A DNA stretch of 64,000 nucleotides from an uncultured Vibrio sp. (GTDB lineage: Bacteria > Pseudomonadota > Gammaproteobacteria > Enterobacterales > Vibrionaceae). The DNA is taken from the NCBI RefSeq assembly GCF_963675395.1, contig NZ_OY776222.1, positions 1,488,001 to 1,552,000 on the forward strand, in the 5' to 3' direction. Each line of letters starts with the position of its first letter. Position 1 is the stretch's first letter. The position numbers and the translations under genes were made by a program. Below are positions 25,604 to 34,621 of this stretch, one piece after another. The notes under the pieces are model-generated. The model worked only from the letters and a program-made list of their open reading frames with translations, ran no database searches and was not told the origin of the DNA.

Positions 25604-26515
25604 ATGGCAAAAGTCGTTAGTAAAGCGAACCAATCTCAGGGGATGTTGGTATTCAAACTTACCCTGCAACAATACTTCGCAATAGGTACTCTGAAAGTCC
25701 GTGAAATTGTTCCGTACATGCCAACCACGAAGATCCCATACTCCCACCAGCACGTAATAGGTACGGTTACGATCCGTAATTTAACCGTGCCTGTGATTGA
25801 TATGTCCGCGGCAGTAGGGTTCCGACCTATTCACGAAGAAGAGTACCAAAACTGTTACCTGATTGTGACCGACTGCTTGCGAACTGTTGTGGCCTTTATG
25901 GTACGCAGCATTGAAAAGATCATTGATTGTGACTGGAAAACCATAGAGTCACCGCCAGAAAGCGCAGGTAAGAACATTTTCGTCACGGGCATTACTAATT
26001 ATGAAGAAAAAATGGTTCAAATGCTGGATGTCGAATTGTTGCTATCCAAGATCTATCCGCAATATGAGCATTCAAAAATTCCAATGCTGACCGATGTAGA
26101 ACGTGAACGCCTAAAAGCTCTTAATATCTTACTCGTTGACGATTCTTCGATTGCACGTAAACAACTTAGTGATGCATTAGACAGCATTAACATCCCGTAT
26201 CAGATCAGTAAAAATGGTGCCGATGCATTGCAATTGATGAAAAATCAAGCCGCACAACGTAAGCCCATTGATTTGTTAGTCAGTGATATTGAAATGCCGG
26301 GGCTGGATGGGTACGAGCTGGCGTTCGAAGTACAAAACGACTCAGCACTCAACCACTCTTACCGGATTCTACACACTTCTCTTTCAAGTGAAATCTGTGT
26401 CGATCGTGCCCACCAAGTTGGTGCACATGAAGCTCTGGTAAAATTTAATGCCGGTGAATTAATTGAAGCTATGCTTCGAGGAGCGAAAGAGCTCGAAGCA
26501 AGATCTGCGGCCTAA
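25604..26515 (+). CDS. cheV: Chemotaxis coupling protein CheV
   Basis: CheW-receiver fusion of 303 aa. Residues about 10-160 form a CheW-like coupling domain (QQYFAIGTLKVREIVPYMPT). A receiver domain follows with the acidic pocket ILLVDDSSIARK, the phosphoryl Asp in LLVSDIEMPGLDGYE and the conserved Lys in ALVKFNAG. CheV links chemoreceptors to CheA and its receiver is thought to tune adaptation. It is away from the main chemotaxis cluster and is followed by a strong terminator. Confidence 0.92.
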   Translation: MAKVVSKANQSQGMLVFKLTLQQYFAIGTLKVREIVPYMPTTKIPYSHQHVIGTVTIRNLTVPVIDMSAAVGFRPIHEEEYQNCYLIVTDCLRTVVAFMVRSIEKIIDCDWKTIESPPESAGKNIFVTGITNYEEKMVQMLDVELLLSKIYPQYEHSKIPMLTDVERERLKALNILLVDDSSIARKQLSDALDSINIPYQISKNGADALQLMKNQAAQRKPIDLLVSDIEMPGLDGYELAFEVQNDSALNHSYRILHTSLSSEICVDRAHQVGAHEALVKFNAGELIEAMLRGAKELEARSAA

Positions 26516-26521
26516 AACAGA

Positions 26522-26548
26522 AAGCCCCACTCGTTTATAGCGGGGCTT
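26522..26548 (+). terminator. Terminator after cheV
   Basis: The stem AAGCCCC / GGGGCTT encloses a 13-base loop and lies 6 bases after the cheV stop, between it and the convergent TetR gene. The T content after it is modest. Confidence 0.65.
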
Positions 26549-26565
26549 GCTTAATGATGTAGCCG

Positions 26566-27027
26566 TTATTTACTCATTTGTATCAGAGAACGGCCGATCA
26601 ACCATTCAAGCTCTTTATCACTGCCAGCACCAAATTGACTGTCTACCATCTTATACAGGCGGTCAATGCCATTGGTTGCAAATTCATGTGCGTTTTCAGT
26701 CGCCACGATGTGATGGAACAGGAGTTTTAAAATAGCCACGAACTCTGCATCTTCCAATGCTGCCATCCAACTAGCAGAAAACGCATCCAGCCCTTTATCA
26801 AACCTCAAGTGCTCAACAAACATTTTAAAGATGCGTGCATCGAGCGCTGCGGTAAAATCCGTTTTCTTAGGGAAGTGATGACTAATACCTGTACGCGATA
26901 CACCTGTCTGCTGACTCAGCGTTGTGTACGACATTTTGTCATAACCTAGCTTAAGCAATTGATCAACGACCGCATCCATGATCTTCTGAACAGTAATTTC
27001 GGTATCTTCTTTACTACGCTTTGGCAT
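26566..27027 (-). CDS. luxT: TetR-family regulator, LuxT/SwrT-like
   Basis: Short TetR-type regulator of 153 aa. The N-terminal HTH reads MSYTTLSQQTGVSRTGISHH, following PKRSKEDTEITVQKIMDAVV. These segments and the length match what I recall of Vibrio LuxT/SwrT, which acts in quorum-sensing and swarming control. The ligand-binding part is brief, as in LuxT. Confidence in the TetR family is high; the LuxT name is from memory of the sequence and needs an alignment. Confidence 0.75.
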   Translation of the reverse strand: MPKRSKEDTEITVQKIMDAVVDQLLKLGYDKMSYTTLSQQTGVSRTGISHHFPKKTDFTAALDARIFKMFVEHLRFDKGLDAFSASWMAALEDAEFVAILKLLFHHIVATENAHEFATNGIDRLYKMVDSQFGAGSDKELEWLIGRSLIQMSK

Positions 27028-27528
27028 ATTTTAAGCTCTTCTCTTTTGAATCCATCTAACTCACAACTCAACGAAGTCAGAGTGAAATCATCCTCAGTGA
27101 TATTACTGTGTTTCCTAGTCTAAACTCGGACCTCTGTCATAGCGATTAAAGTACTGCGCAATAACTAACATTCGGTTTTTAATCTACATCTACCGTTTAT
27201 CTCAGACGAAAAGTAAGCTATATCAGCATATTGCATCAGGCCAACCATCGAAACCACTCAGGAGCTAAGAATGATAATCATGTAGTATTATTCAATCAAT
27301 ACTCTTATAAATTGTTTCCCAGTTCAACTGACCAGACACAAAACGCGCTCTTAACTAGTGTAATTGCTCTTAAATATTGATATATATCACATTAGGTTTA
27401 CTACTCTGCCCATCTTCAACCAAAACACAACATCACTTTTTGTGCTTTTTTATGCAAATTCATTCATTTTTGTAGATAGAGATCAAATACCTGCTAGAAT
27501 AACCTTAGTTTTTACAAGAGGATTCGTT
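27028..27528. other. Divergent intergenic region between luxT-like and yfcZ genes
   Basis: Five hundred bases without a supported gene. The right part holds two FNR-type sites and the leader of yfcZ. A frame extending the yfcZ gene upstream to 27364 is an artefact of the missing stop. Confidence 0.5.
27377..27486. promoter_or_regulatory. Two FNR-type sites upstream of yfcZ
   Basis: TTGATATATATCAC (27377-27390) matches the FNR pattern TTGAT-N4-ATCAA at 9 of 10 fixed bases, and TAGATAGAGATCAA (27473-27486) matches 9 of 10. The second lies 43 bases before the ATG. Anaerobic control is inferred from these sites. Confidence 0.5.
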
Positions 27529-27828
27529 ATGAGCATCGAATTAGAAGGAAACCAAGTCTGCGAAGCATGTGGTTGCGCGGGTGAAATTGGCTTTGTTATT
27601 AAAGAAGGCGACGAGGTTGCCGACGTAACGATTTTCGCAGAGTCCAAAGAGGCCCTAGAATCTGGATTAGCAAACTACATTGAATTGGCTAAATCCGTAT
27701 GTGCCAACGTTGAATATAATGTCAGTGAAATCACCGAAGAGTCTAAAGAAGCGTCGGCCCGCTTCAAATTCGAAGTCAGTGCAGAGAAGCTGATCTTTGA
27801 ATTAAAAACTCGCACATTAGGGCGTTAA
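27529..27828 (+). CDS. yfcZ: YfcZ/YiiS family protein
   Basis: Small protein of 99 aa, of the DUF406 family with E. coli YfcZ and YiiS. The start at ATG 27529 follows AAGAGG. A CEACGCAGEIGFVI cluster (three Cys) opens the protein and the rest is an acidic alpha/beta domain without membrane segments. Its function is not known. FNR-type sites upstream suggest it is linked to low oxygen. A terminator follows. Confidence 0.85.
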   Translation: MSIELEGNQVCEACGCAGEIGFVIKEGDEVADVTIFAESKEALESGLANYIELAKSVCANVEYNVSEITEESKEASARFKFEVSAEKLIFELKTRTLGR

Positions 27829-27836
27829 TCCTATTT

Positions 27837-27860
27837 AAAAGCGAGCACTCTGCTCGCTTT
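27837..27860 (+). terminator. Terminator after yfcZ
   Basis: The stem GCGAGCA / TGCTCGC has a 3-base loop and flanking A and T runs, 12 bases after the stop. Confidence 0.8.
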
Positions 27861-27973
27861 CTACTTACTTCCATTTAAGTTGTTACTTTCCTTCAAGTGC
27901 GAACACTTGCAATAGCTGTAAGTCGCACTTTGAGATATGCTTTTGAAGTATTATCTTGAGTAAAGTCATCGCC

Positions 27974-28576
27974 ATGCGTTTCATTCTAGTTATTGTTGCA
28001 CTAATAGCACTCGACTCCCCTTCTGCTGCCGCGTACGAGCTGGATTACTACACTAAGCTAGCGTACTTGGACAATTACGGTAACCTTGACCTGCGACACA
28101 AATCCTTTACTCAATTACCAGCGGGTTTGTCGATTAAAGGTAGTCTGGATATTTCCCAGACGCCTATTACTCAGCTACCTAAAGGCCTCGATGTCGGGGG
28201 GAGTTTAGAAGCAACAAACAGTGCGCTTAAAACCGTCAGGCCCAATATCAAAATAAAAGGCTATGCAAACTTGTTAGGTAGCCAAATAGAAAACTGGCCA
28301 AAAGGGGTAAAACTCGGCGGATACTTGAACCTTACTGACACCCCACTAAAAGCCCTTCCGGCAAGGCTTCGCGTTTATGGTGATTTGAGTGTGATTCGCA
28401 CACCATTAACGGCTTTACCTGATGGTTTAATTGTCGATGGTAATCTTTACATTGGTGGCTCGGCACTCAAGACATTTCCAGACAATATGACCGTGAAAGG
28501 AAATATATTTCTGGGAGGGAATACAATGACGAAATGGCCAAGTAACCTGACCTTAGGCGGCGCTGTCGCACCTTAA
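27974..28576 (+). CDS. Secreted repeat protein with eight 20-residue beta repeats
   Basis: A 200-aa protein from ATG 27974, with a signal peptide MRFILVIVALIALDSPSAAA. Residues about 40-195 are eight near-perfect repeats of 20 residues with the pattern LPxGLxVxGxLxLxxTPLxx, for example LPAGLSIKGSLDISQTPITQ and LPKGLDVGGSLEATNSALKT. This looks like a leucine-rich or right-handed beta-solenoid made of identical turns. No catalytic domain. The upstream TTG frame (27956) lacks support for its start. Function unknown; a periplasmic or secreted binding surface is plausible. Confidence 0.75.
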   Translation: MRFILVIVALIALDSPSAAAYELDYYTKLAYLDNYGNLDLRHKSFTQLPAGLSIKGSLDISQTPITQLPKGLDVGGSLEATNSALKTVRPNIKIKGYANLLGSQIENWPKGVKLGGYLNLTDTPLKALPARLRVYGDLSVIRTPLTALPDGLIVDGNLYIGGSALKTFPDNMTVKGNIFLGGNTMTKWPSNLTLGGAVAP

Positions 28577-28582
28577 AAGTAA

Positions 28583-28608
28583 AAAACCTCGGGACAGAGC
28601 CCGAGGCG
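28583..28608 (-). terminator. Terminator for the acyltransferase gene
   Basis: The stem CCTCGGG / CCCGAGG reads on the minus strand into a run of six T. It lies between the convergent repeat-protein gene and the acyltransferase gene. Confidence 0.75.
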
Positions 28609-28636
28609 TATCGAATTTGAATTAAGCCAACCAATA

Positions 28637-29743
28637 CTACTCTTGATTGTTTACCGGGTTGGCATAGCTCGCAACTAGGTAAGAACGCGCGCCTTCTGGC
28701 AACTCTTCAAGCTTATCAGCCAATTTGCGTTTCACTTCTTCAGAAATACCTTCATCTTCACGACCCGCGGCCAATAGATTCATCGGGTAGAGTCTATAGT
28801 TATTGTGAATTTGACGGTCGATCTCAGCGGCAAGAGACTCTGGTGTTTCAAATTGTTGTTCAATCACATCACCGAAAGCAACATGAATACGGCCTTTGTA
28901 ACCAATAATACCTTGAATGATACTTTCAATATCTTCAAATTCACCTTTCTCGTAACGGCCACTTGTTGCTTTAGCAAACAACTCTTTTGCCTTAGCAAGG
29001 TCACAAGGGTCGTTTTCGTAAGAGATAGAAACAGGCACAATTTTTAAAGAGCGTGTGTACTCTCCAAAACTGACTTTTTGTTTGCGACCTTCAACATGAA
29101 ACATTTTTAGAATGGCCGGATCGGTGAAGTCGTTACCGTCTTTTGCTCGGCCTTCCTTTTGTGCGATCCAAATAGAGTTCCCGGTATCTAGCGAGTGTTT
29201 GATGTAGCTTGACAGTTGTCCTAACGCTTTCATCATTTCTCGCGGTGCTTTCGCTGAACGCTTAACAATAAAGCTCTTGTTCAATCGCATCAGTTCGGTC
29301 GTACAAGGCTTCTTGAGCAGGTTATCACCAATTGCAATACGCACGGTACGATGGTCAGTTTGGTGTAAACCGTAGTTAACTAATGCAGGATCCATCGCGA
29401 TATCACGGTGGTTAGAAACGAATAAGTACGAGGTGTTTTTATCCAGCTTGTCTAAACCAGAAAAAGTGACGCCATCCGTTGTCTTCTTCAACATATCTTC
29501 AAGGTACTTTTTCACTTCGATCTGAATCGCTTCTACTGAATCAAGCTTGCTCCACTTAGCTTTGAGGTAAAGGCGAACAAGCGGGCTCATAAGCGTTTTG
29601 AACCATCCTGCCTTGTTGGCAAAACGGTGATCAAGAATCGCGGTGATAAATTCATCATCCTGGATTAGACGGTCCAGCGCTGCTGGAATTTCTTCGTCAT
29701 TGTAAGGACGAATTTCAATATAAGGGTCGGTATTGGCAGTCAT
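28637..29743 (-). CDS. 1-acyl-glycerol-3-phosphate acyltransferase-like protein
   Basis: PlsC-domain acyltransferase of 368 aa. The catalytic segment is SYLFVSNHRDIAMDPALVNY (about residues 106-125), an H-x5-D variant of the usual H-x4-D motif, followed by SIWIAQKEGRAKDGND for the substrate-contact region and IVPVSISYENDPCDLAKAKE. No membrane segments except possibly a short hydrophobic patch. Members of this lysophospholipid acyltransferase family act on phospholipid or lipid-like acceptors at the inner membrane. Specific acceptor unknown. Transcribed alone. Confidence 0.82.
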   Translation of the reverse strand: MTANTDPYIEIRPYNDEEIPAALDRLIQDDEFITAILDHRFANKAGWFKTLMSPLVRLYLKAKWSKLDSVEAIQIEVKKYLEDMLKKTTDGVTFSGLDKLDKNTSYLFVSNHRDIAMDPALVNYGLHQTDHRTVRIAIGDNLLKKPCTTELMRLNKSFIVKRSAKAPREMMKALGQLSSYIKHSLDTGNSIWIAQKEGRAKDGNDFTDPAILKMFHVEGRKQKVSFGEYTRSLKIVPVSISYENDPCDLAKAKELFAKATSGRYEKGEFEDIESIIQGIIGYKGRIHVAFGDVIEQQFETPESLAAEIDRQIHNNYRLYPMNLLAAGREDEGISEEVKRKLADKLEELPEGARSYLVASYANPVNNQE

Positions 29744-29935
29744 TATTCATTACATATCTAAAAAAGCTGGCACATTTTACGCATAGTTTTAGTGTATAGC
29801 AGCATTTCAGCTCATACTTTTCTCATGGTCATACCAGTTCACTTAAAAATAGTGTGGCTAAAAAATTTTTTTAACCGGTTGGAATCCTATAGGTTTAGCG
29901 TTACGCTTAGCGCCCAAAAATCACTGGTAATCATA

Positions 29936-30544
29936 ATGAACTACGCAATTGAATTTCACGACACTAATTACCCTTTTCTTAATGTTACTGCGCGCAAAAA
30001 AGCACTAAAGCACTGTTTGTTATCTGTGATTGAAGGGTTAGTGATCATTAAATTGGGTAAGCATGAGTATGCCATTGAACCGGGTCAATTTTTTTGGATT
30101 CCTCAGGGATGTTTGAGCTCCCTCACCTTTTTACCTAATACTCGCGTGCATCGCTGTGATTTTTCTGTGCGTTTGAGCGATGACTTTACTCAGCAAGCAG
30201 GTTTCATTAAACCATCCACCCTACTAAAAGCTTTGCTCGACAAGTTGCCGACCGTAGAGCCACGTTCAGATATTCAGCTAGACTTGCTTGCAGTGATAAA
30301 GCACGAGGTTGTTACGGTTTACCCCGTTCTTTCTAGCTCAGAATTAAGCAAAGTGCTCAATCAGTGGAAGCCTGGGTGTGAGGTACGTATTTCAAGAGAG
30401 TTATGTCTGGTACTCACATTACGCGAAGCAAGAAAAATGAAGTTATCAGGGAAAAAAGATGCTGAAGTTGTAGAAACGCTTTTTGCAGGAAATAGCGAAG
30501 AGTATGAGCAACTTTGCTTCTTGGTCTTTGGTGGGCCGTTATAA
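29936..30544 (+). CDS. AraC-like protein with degenerate DNA-binding end
   Basis: A 202-aa protein whose start I place at ATG 29936; the longer frame from 29792 has no similarity. Residues 1-100 look like the cupin sensor domain of AraC regulators (GLVIIKLGKHEYAIEPGQFF, IPQGCLSSLTFLPNTRVHRC). The C-terminal region LTLREARKMKLSGKKDAEVV followed by LFAGNSEEYEQLCFLVFGG matches the second helix-turn-helix of AraC HTH_18 but is shortened and lacks the first helix pair. It may be a regulator with a reduced DNA-binding domain or a sensor that lost it. Confidence 0.7.
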   Translation: MNYAIEFHDTNYPFLNVTARKKALKHCLLSVIEGLVIIKLGKHEYAIEPGQFFWIPQGCLSSLTFLPNTRVHRCDFSVRLSDDFTQQAGFIKPSTLLKALLDKLPTVEPRSDIQLDLLAVIKHEVVTVYPVLSSSELSKVLNQWKPGCEVRISRELCLVLTLREARKMKLSGKKDAEVVETLFAGNSEEYEQLCFLVFGGPL

Positions 30545-30611
30545 CTACTCTCAAGCTTTATAACTACTCACTAAAGTAGCTTATGCACTAAGATCCCCGT
30601 CCATAAAAAAC

Positions 30612-30643
30612 AAAAAGCGTACACCATCGAAGGTACGCTTTTT
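30612..30643. terminator. Bidirectional terminator
   Basis: AAAAAGCGTAC / GTACGCTTTTT with a 10-base loop lies between the AraC-like gene and the convergent secreted protein gene. Confidence 0.8.
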
Positions 30644-30649
30644 AAATGT

Positions 30650-31138
30650 TCAGAATGGTACTTCGATCTGCATCATCCAGTCCGCATCATAATATTCGTG
30701 CCAACGATAATCCAAACGCATTCTGGGCTCACCATCGCCCTTATCACCAAAACCAATACTAAACATCAGACCGTGATTACGAATCCACTCTTCTGTGGTC
30801 ATCTTGCTTTCTTCTTCTAGAAGATCATCAGGCATCCAGATCCCAAGACCAAAATAGTTCTTCTCTAGGTTCTGAGTGAGGATCGGCGTCTCGTGCGATG
30901 TAAAAGCCCACTCTTCCCAATAGTTTTTTGCGGGTCCATCCAGTTTGACGTCTGACACATACCAACTCAAGGTGTTAGCACTGAATACGCCAGAGCTATC
31001 AAAAAGTTCTTCACAAATAAGCATGGTATTGTCAGCAAAAACAACAGATCGATCAGAAAAATAGTTACATGCTAAACAAGCTTGCGGATTTACAAGCAGT
31101 ATGCACGTACTAAATACGGCTAATCTGACCATGAACAT
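30650..31138 (-). CDS. Secreted protein of unknown function
   Basis: A 162-aa protein that begins with a signal peptide (MVRLAVFSTCILLVNPQACL) and keeps several cysteines near the N-terminus (ACNYF, ICEELF). The rest is acidic with many Trp and Tyr. No family recognised. It lies 8 bases downstream of a nadD-like gene on the same strand, so the two are probably co-transcribed. That pairing does not obviously explain its role. Confidence 0.7.
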   Translation of the reverse strand: MFMVRLAVFSTCILLVNPQACLACNYFSDRSVVFADNTMLICEELFDSSGVFSANTLSWYVSDVKLDGPAKNYWEEWAFTSHETPILTQNLEKNYFGLGIWMPDDLLEEESKMTTEEWIRNHGLMFSIGFGDKGDGEPRMRLDYRWHEYYDADWMMQIEVPF

Positions 31139-31146
31139 TTGACCTC

Positions 31147-31680
31147 TCAGTTACCAGATAATGTTTCTCTATATAAACCTTCGTTGAGCAAGAGTTCACT
31201 GACTGTTAACGTAGTGAAGGCGCTGATGTCTTTTCCTTCCATCAACGCATTTCGAATATCTGTGCTTCTAATTTTTATTTTTTCAGGGCACGCCATGACG
31301 GTCCAACGCTCAGTAATCTCTTGAGCTTTATAAAATTTAGCAAATTTGAAAAAATTGTCAGGGCCAATGACAAAAGTTAAATCGTCCGTCGAATGAATTT
31401 CTTGAATTTTGTCTAATAACGCATAGGTCGTCACACTTTGTCCAGGCTGGTATAAAGCTTGCTCAACGTTCGAGCGTTGAACATTAGAAAGCCCGATATC
31501 TTTGATAAACGCGTCGACCAATTTGCACCGCGTTGGGTAATCCAACATCTCCTTGCCCCATGCATGTGCGATGCTGGGCTCAAGAAGCACAAGGTCAAAG
31601 TGGCTCAAAGACTCGATAACACTTTTGTGGCCTAAGCTAGGTGGATTAAATGCGCTACCAAAAATGGCAATTTTTTTCAT
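31147..31680 (-). CDS. Nicotinate-nucleotide adenylyltransferase-like protein
   Basis: A nucleotidyltransferase of 177 aa with the NadD signature GSAFNPPSLGHKSVIES (HxGH-type site here GHKS at residues 17-20), then FVIGPDNFFKFAKF and a C-terminal IRSTDIRNALMEGK, equivalent to the ISSTxxR motif. It would transfer AMP to nicotinate mononucleotide. It lies divergent from nadE, the next NAD enzyme, which fits a NAD role. It is shorter than canonical NadD (about 213 aa), and vibrios carry a further nadD near rlmH, so this is probably a paralogue. Confidence 0.8.
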   Translation of the reverse strand: MKKIAIFGSAFNPPSLGHKSVIESLSHFDLVLLEPSIAHAWGKEMLDYPTRCKLVDAFIKDIGLSNVQRSNVEQALYQPGQSVTTYALLDKIQEIHSTDDLTFVIGPDNFFKFAKFYKAQEITERWTVMACPEKIKIRSTDIRNALMEGKDISAFTTLTVSELLLNEGLYRETLSGN

Positions 31681-31895
31681 ATCCGGCGATTACCTGGTTC
31701 AAGAGAGTTTTCTAATTTAATGATTTCGGTATGATACTACTAATCTTTATAGCTTTTTGACACTAAAGCGATGTTTGTTCACCTCAATTGGACAGTTTGT
31801 CACCATTTGTGCGTAATCAAGCCGTGGCTCTAACCGGTTTTGGTCAATACCAACGCTGTTTGTGTCTGATATATTTGCAGGAAAAGGAACCCTAA

Positions 31896-32726
31896 ATGGA
31901 ACAATCCATCCGTGATGAAATGCGTGTACTCCCTTCTATTGACCCGCATTTCGAAATTGAACGCCGTGTTGCTTTCATAAAACGTAAACTACAAGAAGCT
32001 GGTTGTAAGTCTCTCGTACTTGGCATCAGTGGCGGAGTTGACTCGACCACGTGTGGTCGCCTTGCCCAACTTGCAGTAAATGAACTCAATGACGCCGGCG
32101 GCAGTAAAGACTACCAATTCATCGCGGTTCGTCTGCCTTACGGTGAGCAAAAAGATGAAGATGAAGCGCAACTTGCCTTATCGTTTATTCAACCGACACA
32201 TTCGGTATCAGTAAACATCAAGCAAGGTGTTGACGGTATGCACGCCGCTTCTAGCTTTGCGCTAGAGGGGACTGGTCTGCTACCAACTGACGCAATGAAA
32301 GTAGACTTTGTGAAAGGTAATGTAAAAGCTCGTGCTCGAATGGTCGCACAATACGAGATCGCGGGTTATGTGGGTGGCTTAGTCATCGGTACGGATCACT
32401 CGGCAGAAAACATTACCGGCTTTTACACGAAATTTGGAGATGGTGCGTGTGACCTTGCTCCCTTATTTGGTTTGAGCAAACGTCAAGTACGTGAAGTGGC
32501 AGCTACATTAGGCGCACCAGAACTACTGGTGAAAAAGACACCAACCGCAGATCTGGAAGAACTTGCACCGCAAAAAGCGGACGAAGATGCGTTGAATCTG
32601 ACTTACGATCAAATTGATGACTTCCTGGAAGGTAAGCCTGTTTCACAACAAGTAAGCGATCGTCTGGTTGCTATTTACAAAGCTACGCAGCACAAACGTC
32701 AACCAATCCCGACAATTTACGACTAA
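31896..32726 (+). CDS. nadE: NH3-dependent NAD+ synthetase
   Basis: The final step of NAD synthesis: deamido-NAD plus ATP and ammonia gives NAD. The 276-aa product has the PP-loop [17 protein letters not shown] near residues 47-63 and the second motif [19 protein letters not shown]. No glutaminase domain, so it uses free ammonia. Length equals that of E. coli NadE. The start follows AGGAAAAGGAACC. Terminator 30 bases downstream. Confidence 0.95.
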   Translation: MEQSIRDEMRVLPSIDPHFEIERRVAFIKRKLQEAGCKSLVLGISGGVDSTTCGRLAQLAVNELNDAGGSKDYQFIAVRLPYGEQKDEDEAQLALSFIQPTHSVSVNIKQGVDGMHAASSFALEGTGLLPTDAMKVDFVKGNVKARARMVAQYEIAGYVGGLVIGTDHSAENITGFYTKFGDGACDLAPLFGLSKRQVREVAATLGAPELLVKKTPTADLEELAPQKADEDALNLTYDQIDDFLEGKPVSQQVSDRLVAIYKATQHKRQPIPTIYD

Positions 32727-32754
32727 GCAACTTTTTAAACGGAATGTTTGCTAT

Positions 32755-32785
32755 AAAAAACGCTGCTCAAGGGCAGCGTTTTTTC
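32755..32785 (+). terminator. Terminator after nadE
   Basis: The stem ACGCTGC / GCAGCGT with A and T runs on both sides could stop both nadE and the convergent MOSC fusion gene. Confidence 0.85.
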
Positions 32786-32803
32786 TTAGATACTCTAATC
32801 TAA

Positions 32804-34621
32804 CTAGTCAGTCACCGTAACATCAGTTTCGGGAACCGCGCAGCACGCTAATACCGTCCCCATAGCTCGTTCTTCATCGCTTAACGCTGGAACATGCGGA
32901 TGGTCGACTTTTCCTGACTTTAATTGCACTTTACAAGAACCACATAACCCGGCACGACAACTATTGCTGATTTCCTTCCCTGCGTCTTCAAGTTGATCAA
33001 GAAGCGTTTTCTGATTATTACCCGTGAATGTAGAACCGTTGAACTCGATTTCGATGCTTTTCTCTGGTTTTGCCTTCACAGGCATCACGCCAAATGCTTC
33101 TTGGTGGTAATGATCTTCTGCGAGCCCTTTCCTCTGCAATAGGTTCTTCGCTTTCTGCATAAAGCCATCGGGACCACAAACAAATACTTGGCGCTGTTCG
33201 GCATCTTTAATCTGTTTGATGTGTGAAAGGCTAAGTCGCCCTTTCAGTCCAAACCAATCTATCGCTGGTTGAGTCAGACAAAACTTAACCTCCAGCCCAG
33301 GATGTTCTCGTTTCAATTGCTCCAGTTCCGCTCGGCAAGGAATGTCTTTTTCCGTGCGACATTGATGGTAGAACACAACATCATCTAATTGGTTGTTATC
33401 GGCTAAATAACGTACCATCGACAACATCGGCGTGACACCGCTACCTGCAGAAAGTAATAACAGACGTTGTGTATGGTGAGGTTTAAGATGAAATTCCCCA
33501 TCAGGCTTTTCCGCATCTAATACGTCACCAACCTGAAGATTATCCAGCAGCGCATTCGACACTCGCCCACCAGAAATTCGCTTAACTGAAACAGCATAAC
33601 GCCCCGGACGAGAAGGGCTGGAAGAGAGCGTATAACGTCGACCAACTTTTTTGCCATCCACCTCAACATCTATCGGCAAGTGCTGACCTGGTAAGTAATT
33701 CGGTAACTGACCTTTGCTTGGTTCCAACCAAAACGTCACAAAGTCTTGCGCGATTTCTTCACGTTCGACGCAAGTTAACGTCAAACGCACTGGTGAGTTG
33801 TCCTCATAAAACTCAGGTTCTTTGTATTCCAGTACTTCGACTTTATCGCCTTGGCGAATAATACCTTCATTACGCGCCACGAGGTTTTGCCCAAAAAAGA
33901 CCCCTCCCCGCTCATTGGCTCGGAACTGTTGTAACGTCTTCAGTGGCTCTTTACTCTCGCGGAACGTACCTCTTTGCGTATTGACCGTCGTAAGAATACA
34001 ACGCTCACAGGGCTTGAGTGACTCGAATTCCACCTCGCCGATACGAATTCGTTTCCAAGAATCCTCTTCAAATGGCTTTGTATCAGCGACGACCAGATTG
34101 GTACGGAACTGCTCCATTGAGTGCTGCTCAGAGCTTCGCTTGTTCAACTCATCGAGAGAAGCCTGACTGATGACCAAAACCGGATAACCGTCAGCAAAGC
34201 TCACATTATGCCCGAACTTATCTCGTACTCGATTCGATTGCTCACCACAGAAAAGCAACTCGACTCGCTGCCCCAATACACTGGTAAACCAGTCATCAGC
34301 GTCATCGGTTGTGGTGTAGGCGGTAAACGTGTCATTCCAAACTGTTGCCGACGTTTCCTGCATTTTGAAATCTTGGTAGCGGATTTTAAGCGGTTGCATA
34401 CCTAGGGCGCTAAACACCACACCATCGGCGAGTATCGCTGATTTCACCATCACCATCTGAGGATATTTCCTTGCGGTGATCATGGAACCGTCCGCTTTGG
34501 CGATCATAAAACGGCGGTCAAAGCTTAAGCCTTGCTTTTCTACCCATGCAGACGAGAGAGCTACCCCTCCAACTGATTTAACCGGAAAGACATTTATTTG
34601 CGATAAAGTGGGTTGTGACAT
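32804..34621 (-). CDS. MOSC-ferredoxin reductase-2Fe-2S fusion oxidoreductase
   Basis: A 605-aa fusion; ATG 34621 follows AGGAAGAAGGCC on the minus strand, and a longer frame from 34642 has no ribosome site. Residues about 1-90 are a MOSC N-terminal domain, about 110-260 the MOSC domain with the putative molybdenum-binding cysteine in KPCERCILTTVN, about 280-505 an FAD/NAD(P) reductase (GRRYTLSSSPSRPG, GSGVTPMLSMVRYL) and the end a plant-type 2Fe-2S ferredoxin with CRAGLCGSC and a distant ACC. It resembles YcbX-type mARC-like reductases plus a built-in electron supply, expected to reduce N-hydroxylated or related substrates. Confidence 0.85.
   Translation of the reverse strand: MSQPTLSQINVFPVKSVGGVALSSAWVEKQGLSFDRRFMIAKADGSMITARKYPQMVMVKSAILADGVVFSALGMQPLKIRYQDFKMQETSATVWNDTFTAYTTTDDADDWFTSVLGQRVELLFCGEQSNRVRDKFGHNVSFADGYPVLVISQASLDELNKRSSEQHSMEQFRTNLVVADTKPFEEDSWKRIRIGEVEFESLKPCERCILTTVNTQRGTFRESKEPLKTLQQFRANERGGVFFGQNLVARNEGIIRQGDKVEVLEYKEPEFYEDNSPVRLTLTCVEREEIAQDFVTFWLEPSKGQLPNYLPGQHLPIDVEVDGKKVGRRYTLSSSPSRPGRYAVSVKRISGGRVSNALLDNLQVGDVLDAEKPDGEFHLKPHHTQRLLLLSAGSGVTPMLSMVRYLADNNQLDDVVFYHQCRTEKDIPCRAELEQLKREHPGLEVKFCLTQPAIDWFGLKGRLSLSHIKQIKDAEQRQVFVCGPDGFMQKAKNLLQRKGLAEDHYHQEAFGVMPVKAKPEKSIEIEFNGSTFTGNNQKTLLDQLEDAGKEISNSCRAGLCGSCKVQLKSGKVDHPHVPALSDEERAMGTVLACCAVPETDVTVTD

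Noticed and set aside
27364..27528. Longer start for yfcZ
   Set aside because: The extra 55 codons cover the FNR sites and promoter and have no family match; ATG 27529 has a ribosome site.
29792..29935. Longer start for the AraC-like protein
   Set aside because: The extra N-terminal part is not similar to anything and ATG 29936 fits the cupin domain start.
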